From NCBI GenBank assembly GCA_038227745.1, contig JBBRPS010000678.1:1-5652 (forward strand): DNA of 5,652 nt, written 5' to 3'. The notes beneath the pieces were generated by a model. The model was not told the DNA's origin. It saw only the letters and a program-made list of their open reading frames with translations, and did no database searches. The stretch comes from DASPXY01 sp038227745. GTDB lineage: Bacteria > Planctomycetota > Planctomycetia > Gemmatales > Gemmataceae. Position 1 is the first letter of the stretch. Each line of letters starts with the position of its first letter. The position numbers were made by a program, and so were the translations under genes. Below, one piece after another: positions 1 through 5,334 of this stretch.

Positions 1-939
1 ATAGGTGCGGCCGCCGACCAGCCCCGCGTAGACCAGCAGGTAGCCGCCACGCGGGAAAGGCCGCGTTTCCAGCAGCGGATCGTGCGCGAACGTCTCCGTG
101 TACACCGTGACCTGTCCGCCCGTGCCGACGTTCACCAGGACCGTGTCACCGCGCTCGCCGACGCTGCCCAGGAAGCTCGCCTGGTTGTCGCCAATCCCCA
201 CGCACACCGGCAGTCCCGCAGGCAGTCCCGTCCGTGCCGCGGCGTCCGCCGTCAAGCCACCCAGCGGCTCCCCGGAAGGGCGGACCGGAGGGAACAATGT
301 CCGCGGCAGGCCGAGGGCGGCGATCGGGTCGGCGTCCCAATCCCCCGCCGGCACGTTCAGGACGCCGCTGCTGGCCGCGCACGTCGTGTCCGTCACCGGC
401 GATTGCCCCGTCAGCAGCGCCGTGAAGTAATCCATGAGGAAGCAGGCTCGTCCCGCGACCGGCAGCGCGCCGTTTTCTTTCAGCCAGAACAGCGTCACGG
501 CCATGTAGCCGGTGGCGAGGCGGCAGCCGGTCCGCTGCGGTGCGTCGGCGCCCAGTCGCTCCGCGGCCTCGCTCATCCAGGTCTTGCCGGTGGCGCCGTC
601 GGTCTCCTGGCCGCGGCGGTCTTGCCAGTTGATGAACGGCGTCAGCGGCCGCAGCGCCTCATTGACCACGACCACGCCGTGCTGTTGCCCGGTGATGCCC
701 AGTCCGGCGAGGTCGCGCCGCCCGGCAATTTGCTCCGCCACCTCGCGCAGGCAGCCACAGGCTGTCTCGGCGATCGCCGGGGCATCCCACTCCGAGCGAC
801 CGGAGATCTGATCGGCGAGTGAGGTCACCTCGGCGCGGTTCGGCCGGGTGGCGCACGCCAGAATGTTGCCACTGTCCGTGTCCAGTGCCAGGGCGGTGAT
901 GGTCGTGGTGCCGAGATCGACGCCGAGGACGACGGCCAT
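1..939 (-). CDS. FGGY-family carbohydrate kinase, sedoheptulokinase-like (C-terminus outside window)
   Basis: Probable cytoplasmic ATP-dependent sugar kinase of the FGGY (actin/hexokinase-fold) superfamily. The first 313 residues are present and the frame is still open at the window edge; the family is usually 450-520 residues, so about a third is missing. Residues 5-13 (LGVDLGTTT) form the N-terminal phosphate loop with Asp8. Residues 83-88 (TGQQHG) and 104-109 (NWQDRR) are sugar-site motifs. GIGDN (248-252) carries the expected catalytic base Asp251, and VGTGG (271-275) is the second phosphate loop. The ATGYMAVTLFWL segment (142-153) and the WQDxR motif look more like sedoheptulokinase (phosphorylating sedoheptulose into the pentose phosphate pathway) than xylulokinase; this substrate call is from remembered sequences. 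The start is the ATG giving MAVVLGVDLG, with a purine-rich GGGGGAAG just upstream. It lies 137 bp downstream of the dehydrogenase gene on the same strand. The family call is firm and the substrate is not. Confidence 0.88.
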   Translation of the reverse strand, partial: MAVVLGVDLGTTTITALALDTDSGNILACATRPNRAEVTSLADQISGRSEWDAPAIAETACGCLREVAEQIAGRRDLAGLGITGQQHGVVVVNEALRPLTPFINWQDRRGQETDGATGKTWMSEAAERLGADAPQRTGCRLATGYMAVTLFWLKENGALPVAGRACFLMDYFTALLTGQSPVTDTTCAASSGVLNVPAGDWDADPIAALGLPRTLFPPVRPSGEPLGGLTADAAARTGLPAGLPVCVGIGDNQASFLGSVGERGDTVLVNVGTGGQVTVYTETFAHDPLLETRPFPRGGYLLVYAGLVGGRTY

Positions 940-973
940 GACTTCCCCCGTGAGCTTGAGAGAGATGGAGGGA

Positions 974-1001
974 AAGCCCACGGGTTGCCACCCGTGGGCT
1001 T
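974..1001. repeat. Intergenic inverted repeat (12-bp stem, 4-nt loop)
   Basis: Positions 974-985 (AAGCCCACGGGT) are the exact reverse complement of 990-1001, with a TGCC loop. It lies between the dehydrogenase stop and the kinase start. Read on the minus strand, the stem is followed by TCCCTCC rather than a clear T-tract, so it is at best a weak terminator for the dehydrogenase transcript or an RNA-end stabiliser. I recall sequences reading AGCCCACGGGT...ACCCGTGGGCT as interspersed repeats in planctomycete genomes; that is memory, not a search. Confidence 0.85.
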
Positions 1002-1076
1002 GAGGGGCTTCTCCTTTGCCCCGCGACGCCGCCGCCTGGGCCGATGAACTCCTCCAGCAGGCGGGCAAACGGCCCC

Positions 1077-2072
1077 CTACTTCCGCCGCCTCCCCTCCAC
1101 CTCCGGGTTGACCCACGCCGGCAGCTTCTGCCCCGTCAGGCCCGCGATCAGGTTGTTGGCGCAGATCTCGGCCATCGCGTCGCGCGTCTGCACCGTGGCG
1201 CTGGCGATGTGCGGCGCGATCACCACGTTCGGCAGCCCCAGCAACGGGTCGTCGCCGGCCGGCGGCTCCGGGTCGGTCACGTCCAGACCGGCGGCGAAGA
1301 TCGTCCCCGCCCGCAGCGCCTCGGCCAGCGCCTTCGGGTCCACCAGCGGCCCGCGCGCCGTGTTCACGAGTACGGCGGTCCGCTTCATCTTCTGAAACTG
1401 CTCGCGCCCCATCAGGCCGCGCGTCTTCTCGTTCAGGTCGGTGTGCAGCGACACGAAGTCCGACTCGCGCAGCAGCGTGTCGAAGTCCACCCGGCGCGCC
1501 CCCAGCTCGCGCTCGGCCTTCTCGCTCGGCATCACGTCGTGGTAGAGCACCTGCATGTCCCAGCCGAAACGGCAGCGGCGGGCAAAGGCGAAGCCGATGC
1601 GCCCCATGCCGACGACGCCGACCGTGCGGCCCGCGAGGTCCTGGCCGAGGTGGCCGAGCGGTTCCCACGTCTTCCACTTGCCGGCAAGCGTGTAGGCGTG
1701 TCCCTCGACGACGCGGCGCGCGGCGGCGATCAGCAGGCAGAACGCCATGTCGGCGGTGGCGTCGGTCAGCACGCCGGGCGTGTTGCCGACCGCCACGCCG
1801 CGCTCCGTCGCCGCCGGCACGTCGATGTTGTTGAAGCCGACCGCGAAATTGCTCACCACCTTGAGGCGCGGCGCCGCGTCCAGCAGGGAGCCGTCGATGC
1901 GGTCGGTCAGCAGCGACACCAGGCCGTCACAGTCGGCGACCTGCCGGCGCAGGACGTCGGCCGACGGCGGCAGCTGGTCGGGCCAGACCTCGGCGTCGCA
2001 CTCGGCCTGGATGCGGCCCAGGCCCGCCTCCGGGATGATGCGCGTGACGAACACCTTCGGCTTGCCGGCCAT
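1077..2072 (-). CDS. D-2-hydroxyacid dehydrogenase (glyoxylate/hydroxypyruvate reductase type)
   Basis: Cytoplasmic NAD(P)-dependent oxidoreductase of the D-isomer 2-hydroxyacid dehydrogenase family, likely reducing glyoxylate or hydroxypyruvate. At 331 residues it has normal family length. The substrate-binding N-terminal part includes NFAVGFNNID (75-84). The Rossmann domain has VGVVGMGRIG (151-160, glycines 155/157/160). The catalytic residues are Arg240 (in NTARGPLVD), Glu269 (DPEPP) and His288 (APHIA). The C-terminal LPAWVNPEV resembles glyoxylate reductases. After the second beta strand the sequence is LYHDVMPS: Asp179 and Val180 stand where NADPH-using reductases tend to have Ser-Arg, which suggests NADH preference. 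The ATG at 2072 is chosen because GAGAGG lies 7 nt upstream and family similarity begins at MAGKPKVFVTR. The open frame extends 35 codons further upstream, but those codons only read through the repeats in the spacer. The gene is 159 bp downstream of the deacetylase gene. Confidence 0.95.
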   Translation of the reverse strand: MAGKPKVFVTRIIPEAGLGRIQAECDAEVWPDQLPPSADVLRRQVADCDGLVSLLTDRIDGSLLDAAPRLKVVSNFAVGFNNIDVPAATERGVAVGNTPGVLTDATADMAFCLLIAAARRVVEGHAYTLAGKWKTWEPLGHLGQDLAGRTVGVVGMGRIGFAFARRCRFGWDMQVLYHDVMPSEKAERELGARRVDFDTLLRESDFVSLHTDLNEKTRGLMGREQFQKMKRTAVLVNTARGPLVDPKALAEALRAGTIFAAGLDVTDPEPPAGDDPLLGLPNVVIAPHIASATVQTRDAMAEICANNLIAGLTGQKLPAWVNPEVEGRRRK

Positions 2073-2079
2073 GCGGATT

Positions 2080-2085
2080 CCTCTC
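2080..2085 (-). promoter_or_regulatory. Ribosome binding site of the dehydrogenase
   Basis: The minus strand reads GAGAGG followed by AATCCGC and ATG (7-nt spacing). This decides in favour of the start at 2072. The same GAGAGGAAT word precedes the secreted-protein gene at 3538. Confidence 0.75.
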
Positions 2086-2097
2086 AGGGTGAACGGC

Positions 2098-2130
2098 CAC
2101 GGATGAACGCGGATAGACGCAGATAAAGGA
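2098..2130. repeat. Interspersed-type repeat made of 10-bp units
   Basis: After CAC, three consecutive 10-mers follow: GGATGAACGC, GGATAGACGC and AGATAAAGGA. The first two differ at two positions and the third is more diverged. The reverse complement contains the word families ATCTGCGTCTATC and GCGTTCATCCGTGG. I recall these as abundant intergenic repeats in planctomycete and other environmental genomes, where they produce spurious peptides such as IRVHPWPF. It lies in the leader region of the dehydrogenase, 25 bp from its start codon. Confidence 0.7.
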
Positions 2131-2156
2131 AAGCGCGGGTCGGCGGCAAGGGCAGG

Positions 2157-2214
2157 GGACACAAGCCCGACGCGCAAGCGAGGGGCCCCTCGCTTGCGCG
2201 TCGGGCTTGTGTCC
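2157..2214. repeat. Perfect 58-bp palindrome with no spacer
   Basis: Each 29-bp arm (2157-2185 and 2186-2214) is the exact reverse complement of the other, with the axis in GGGG|CCCC. The arm begins GGACACAAGCCCGACG and ends GCAAGCGAGGGG. It starts 17 bp after the deacetylase stop codon on the minus strand. As RNA it would form a very stable hairpin, but no T-tract follows on either strand, so it is not a standard intrinsic terminator. It could act as an RNA 3'-end stabiliser, a bidirectional block or a cruciform. It looks like two copies of one repeat unit joined head to head. Confidence 0.95.
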
Positions 2215-2231
2215 TCCAGGGTCCTGCCGTC

Positions 2232-3170
<939 letters not shown>

Positions 3171-3178
3171 GGCGGTGG

Positions 3179-3183
3179 CCCTC
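3179..3183 (-). promoter_or_regulatory. Ribosome binding site of the deacetylase
   Basis: The minus strand reads GAGGG, then 8 nt, then ATG at 3170. It supports the internal start over the upstream in-frame ATG at 3329. Confidence 0.6.
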
Positions 3184-3216
3184 GCGTGCCGGGGTTGCCT
3201 GGACCTGTCGCCCGTT

Positions 3217-3245
3217 AATGTAGTTCCCCGCGGCGGCGAGGACAG
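3217..3245 (-). promoter_or_regulatory. Weak sigma-70-like promoter candidate for the deacetylase
   Basis: On the minus strand, TACATT (3217-3222) resembles a -10 box. CTGTCC (3240-3245) lies 17 bp upstream and matches only three of six -35 positions. It sits about 45 bp before the start codon, in a small dip in GC content. Position is reasonable but sequence support is weak. Confidence 0.22.
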
Positions 3246-3337
3246 TTTCCCCGGCCCATCTCTCGACGCGGGCGTTCGGGGTGCCGTCGGCGCCGCCCGG
3301 GCGACGCGGTTCTTCCGCGCCGCCGGCAACCTTTAAC

Positions 3338-3366
3338 TTGCGTCGCGCGGCGCGGGGGGGTACGAT
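3338..3366 (+). promoter_or_regulatory. Weak promoter candidate with a G-run spacer
   Basis: TTGCGT (3338-3343) and TACGAT (3361-3366) are separated by exactly 17 bp. Seven G residues abut the -10-like box. If used, it would give a leader of about 177 nt for the secreted-protein gene. Matches to consensus are partial. Confidence 0.2.
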
Positions 3367-3449
3367 GAAGCCCGGTTCCAACGTCCGCGTCTCCGCCCGC
3401 CAACTTCGGCGCGCGAGCAATACAGGATGGCTTTCGTTCGTTTCCGGCG

Positions 3450-3455
3450 TACAAT
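3450..3455 (+). promoter_or_regulatory. Candidate -10 box for the secreted-protein gene
   Basis: TACAAT matches the sigma-70 -10 consensus at five of six positions and stands out in a GC-rich region. No good -35 box lies at 16-18 bp. Transcription from it would start near 3462, immediately before the hairpin at 3463-3481. Confidence 0.35.
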
Positions 3456-3462
3456 AACTGGT

Positions 3463-3481
3463 GGGCCGGCCGTGCCGGCCC
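3463..3481 (+). promoter_or_regulatory. GC-only hairpin at the presumed mRNA 5' end
   Basis: GGGCCGGC (3463-3470) pairs perfectly with GCCGGCCC (3474-3481) around a CGT loop. If transcription starts from the TACAAT box, this stem would lie within a nucleotide or two of the mRNA 5' end, the position where stems are known to protect bacterial mRNAs from decay. The function is inferred. Confidence 0.45.
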
Positions 3482-3537
3482 GGCGGGGCAGGGTGTGAGG
3501 CACTTCGGAGCTTGTCTCCGCCAACCTGGGTCCTAGC

Positions 3538-3543
3538 GAGAGG
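3538..3543 (+). promoter_or_regulatory. Ribosome binding site of the secreted protein
   Basis: GAGAGG lies 6 nt before the ATG at 3550, in the same GAGAGGAAT context used by the dehydrogenase. It fixes the start directly before the signal peptide. Confidence 0.75.
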
Positions 3544-3549
3544 AATGCC

Positions 3550-4959
3550 ATGTCGATCTTCGCAAGACGGGTGGGGACGGCGGCCCTGGCCGCGTGTGCC
3601 CTGCTTGCGGTCGTGCCCGCGGCGCACGCCCAGCGCCGCCTCATGTTCCTGCCCAGGGGGGGGCCCAACATGTTCGCCCCCACGCCGCTGGTCAACCAGC
3701 AGAACGCGCTGCGGCAGTGGGCGTTCAACACCGCGGTCATCGGCCAGGCCTATCAGAACGTCCCGCCGTACCTCCTCGGCTACAACCCCTACCCGTCGCC
3801 GGTCAACTACGGGCCGCTCTACCAGCCGCTCGGGGCCTACACATCTCCGCTCATGGGCGGCGGCTACGGGGCTGCCCCGTACGGCGGCGGCTACACGGGC
3901 GGTTATCCCGGCGGCTATGGGGGCGGCCTGGGCAACCCCTACGTGGCCCCTGCCGCAGGCGGCTACACCGCGGGCGGCTATCCCAACGCCACCTACGGCT
4001 CCGGCGCCGGCGCCGGCAGCGTCGGCTACAGCGCCGGGTACAACCCCACCTCCAACCCCTACGGGTACAACCCCGGCTCGGAAGGCGGCTACCTGTATGG
4101 CGCCTCCTCCGTGATGAATGCCTACGGTCAGCTGACGATGAACCAGGAGCAGGCCCGTATCATGCGCGAGCAGGCCGAGCAGGCCAAGCTCGACACCAAG
4201 AAGAAGCGTTTCGACCTCCTGGCCTACATCCGCGACAATACCCCGACCTTCACCCAGGAGCAGGCCAAGATCGCCAAGCAGACCCTCCAGCGCATCCAGA
4301 CGCTGGCCACCCCGACCGAGATCTGGTCCGGCAAGGCGCTCAACGTCCTGCTGAAGGACCTGGTGAAATGGGCGAACAAGAAGTCCCCGGTGCCGACGGC
4401 GTCGCTCGACGAGGACGTCCTGAAGCACCTCAACATCGCCACGAAATACGGCAACCTGGGCATCCTGCGTGAGGATGGAAAGTTCACCTGGCCGGGGGCG
4501 ATCCTCAGCCTGCTCCTCCAGGAGGAGCGGATGGCGATCGAGAAGGCCACGGAGCGGCTGTTCAAGCAGGCGGCCGGCAACGCCCAGTTCGACGCGAACA
4601 GCTACACCGACCTCCTCGCGGAGATGGACAAGCTGCGCACCAAGTTGACCCAGAACGTCAACAACACCCCGACCCCGCTGTACATGGACGCCAAGCGCTT
4701 CCTCAACGATTTCAACGAAGCCCTGACCGCGATGAAGGACGGCGACGCCGTGGCCTACATCGACTTCCGGACGAAGTTCACCGGCGGCGGCAAGACGGTG
4801 GAGGAGTTGGTGGACTACATGGCACGCAAGGGCCTGAAGTTCGCGCCCTCGAGCCCAGGCGACGAGGGCTCCTACCAGGCCATCCAATCGGCCATGGCCG
4901 CCTGGAGCGTCGCCCTCGACAGCCAGCAGGTCGCCAGCAACCAAAAGGAAAAGGAGTAG
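3550..4959 (+). CDS. Exported Gly/Tyr-rich protein with helical C-terminal half, function unknown
   Basis: I do not recognise a named family for this 469-residue protein. Residues 1-27 look like a signal peptide: Arg6-Arg7, a hydrophobic stretch 8-22, and a signal peptidase I site AHA|Q at 25-28. An LAAC lipobox-like motif with Cys16, the only cysteine, is an alternative. Residues 77-184 are low complexity, rich in Gly, Tyr, Asn and Pro, with GYNP three times (77-80, 163-166, 172-175) and many GGY units. From about 197 the protein becomes charged and helical: MNQEQARIMREQAEQAK, a KKKR cluster (217-220), then RDNTPTFTQEQAKIAKQTL (228-246), TEIWSGKALNVLLKDL (256-271) and further helices to the C-terminus. 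No enzyme motif or other membrane segment is visible. It is likely periplasmic or envelope-associated, with the flexible segment acting as a linker, surface or interaction region. It is monocistronic by its own terminator. I have an unverified impression of similar proteins in Gemmata-type genomes. Confidence 0.92.
   Translation: MSIFARRVGTAALAACALLAVVPAAHAQRRLMFLPRGGPNMFAPTPLVNQQNALRQWAFNTAVIGQAYQNVPPYLLGYNPYPSPVNYGPLYQPLGAYTSPLMGGGYGAAPYGGGYTGGYPGGYGGGLGNPYVAPAAGGYTAGGYPNATYGSGAGAGSVGYSAGYNPTSNPYGYNPGSEGGYLYGASSVMNAYGQLTMNQEQARIMREQAEQAKLDTKKKRFDLLAYIRDNTPTFTQEQAKIAKQTLQRIQTLATPTEIWSGKALNVLLKDLVKWANKKSPVPTASLDEDVLKHLNIATKYGNLGILREDGKFTWPGAILSLLLQEERMAIEKATERLFKQAAGNAQFDANSYTDLLAEMDKLRTKLTQNVNNTPTPLYMDAKRFLNDFNEALTAMKDGDAVAYIDFRTKFTGGGKTVEELVDYMARKGLKFAPSSPGDEGSYQAIQSAMAAWSVALDSQQVASNQKEKE
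3778..4101 (+). repeat. Low-complexity Gly/Tyr-rich coding segment
   Basis: This encodes residues 77-184 of the secreted protein. GGY, GYNP and NPY units recur at irregular spacing, with GGCGGCTAC-like DNA words repeated within the segment. Codons vary between units (TAC/TAT, GGC/GGG/GGT), so it is not a recent exact tandem expansion. Confidence 0.8.
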
Positions 4960-4989
4960 CCCCGCGCGGCACTTCTTCGCAAACCCCAC

Positions 4990-5036
4990 GGGCCGCAGGC
5001 GCCGGAACCTCCCGCCGCCTGCGGCCCTTTTCATTT
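4990..5036 (+). terminator. Intrinsic terminator after the secreted-protein gene
   Basis: GGGCCGCAGGCG (4990-5001) pairs perfectly with CGCCTGCGGCCC (5016-5027) across a 14-nt loop, followed at once by TTTTCATTT (5028-5036). It begins 31 nt after the stop codon. The 12-bp GC-rich stem plus T-rich tail is a standard rho-independent terminator. Confidence 0.9.
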
Positions 5037-5200
5037 CAGCCTCGTCGCGCCGGCCCAGTGGCTTCCCTTTCCAGCCGAGTTCTGCACAGGTCTTCCCGTG
5101 CCGTGGACGCGGATTGTAACCGGGTGTGTCATTTTGCCAGGCGCGACGGCCGCAGGGCCTTCTTCCGTTCGCCAGTCTGCGCAGCCGCTCCTGACGATCA

Positions 5201-5226
5201 TTGTCTCTAACCAATTCATATAAAAT
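5201..5226 (+). promoter_or_regulatory. Sigma-70-like promoter candidate for the zinc-ribbon gene
   Basis: The overlapping hexamers TATAAA (5219-5224) and TAAAAT (5221-5226) each match the -10 consensus at five of six positions and form the most AT-rich spot in the spacer. The only -35-like element, TTGTCT (5201-5206), is 12-14 bp away, which is short. ATTGTC (5200-5205) and GACAAT (5235-5240) form an inverted repeat around the -10 region and could be operator half-sites. Confidence 0.4.
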
Positions 5227-5269
5227 GACTTGTGGACAATCGGCCATCGTTTGAGGCGGCGGCGGGATT

Positions 5270-5286
5270 TTGGTATTGCACTTGCT
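5270..5286 (+). promoter_or_regulatory. Sigma-54-like (RpoN) promoter candidate
   Basis: TTGGTATTGCACTTGCT fits the sigma-54 pattern TGG-N3-N5-TTGCW. The invariant GG (5272-5273) and GC (5284-5285) have exactly the required spacing. The central CAC of the consensus is TAT here. Transcription would start near 5297, giving a leader of about 38 nt that contains the strong ribosome site. An activator is not seen in this window. Confidence 0.45.
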
Positions 5287-5287
5287 C

Positions 5288-5328
5288 AAGGAAGGAGCGT
5301 AACACTTTTACCCTTCCTTCCAAGGAGG
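5288..5328 (+). promoter_or_regulatory. Leader with mutually exclusive pairings around the ribosome site
   Basis: AAGGAAGG (5288-5295) is fully complementary to CCTTCCTT (5312-5319), an 8-bp stem with a 16-nt loop. The same pyrimidine tract (CCTTC, 5312-5316) can instead pair with GGAGG (5324-5328) of the Shine-Dalgarno site, with one G-U pair and a 7-nt loop. The two structures cannot coexist. The complementarity is seen; regulation is inference, and the sequestering stem is short. Confidence 0.35.
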
Positions 5329-5331
5329 TGA
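5322..5331 (+). promoter_or_regulatory. Extended Shine-Dalgarno site of the zinc-ribbon gene
   Basis: AAGGAGGTGA is complementary to essentially the whole canonical anti-Shine-Dalgarno tail of 16S rRNA. Its GGAGG core ends 6 nt before the ATG at 5335. It is much stronger than the sites of the other genes here and fixes the start. Confidence 0.85.
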
Positions 5332-5334
5332 CCC

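Larger units (their letters stand above)
3171..3549. other. Divergent intergenic region with candidate promoters
   Basis: This 379-bp spacer separates the two divergent genes. I see no credible coding region in it. It holds weak sigma-70-like candidates in both directions, a G7 tract at 3354-3360, a GC-rich hairpin at 3463-3481 and a smaller 5-bp stem (CGGAG/CTCCG, 3506-3520) in the presumed leader of the secreted-protein gene. Confidence 0.6.
4960..5334. other. Intergenic region: terminator, promoters and leader
   Basis: This 375-bp spacer holds the terminator of the secreted-protein gene (4990-5036), then about 160 bp with nothing I can assign (5040-5198), then an AT-richer promoter region and the leader of the zinc-ribbon gene. 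I judge the short minus-strand open frame at 5031-5219 not to be a gene. Confidence 0.65.

Noticed and set aside
82..822. A 246-codon plus-strand open frame opposite the FGGY kinase
   Set aside because: It is an antisense shadow; the minus-strand frame has all the FGGY motifs.
1044..2126. A 360-codon plus-strand open frame opposite the dehydrogenase
   Set aside because: Composition is Arg/His/Ala-rich and it mirrors a gene with intact catalytic motifs on the other strand; there is no ribosome site or homology.
2073..2177. A 35-residue N-terminal extension of the dehydrogenase
   Set aside because: These codons only read through the palindrome arm and the 10-bp repeat; the ribosome site and family start agree on position 2072.
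974..2214. A CRISPR-like array formed by the intergenic repeats
   Set aside because: The repeats are different sequences with no regular spacing or spacers, and no cas gene is present.
3171..3329. A 53-residue N-terminal extension of the deacetylase
   Set aside because: It is basic, low-complexity sequence without family similarity, and a ribosome site precedes the internal ATG at 3170.
3461..4472. Alternative-frame open readings overlapping the secreted-protein gene
   Set aside because: They are Arg/Pro/His-rich frames caused by GC bias; the frame with signal peptide, ribosome site and terminator is the real one.
5031..5219. A 62-codon minus-strand open frame in the spacer after the terminator
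   Set aside because: It starts in the AT-rich promoter region and ends inside the terminator tail, has no ribosome site, and has no recognisable sequence.
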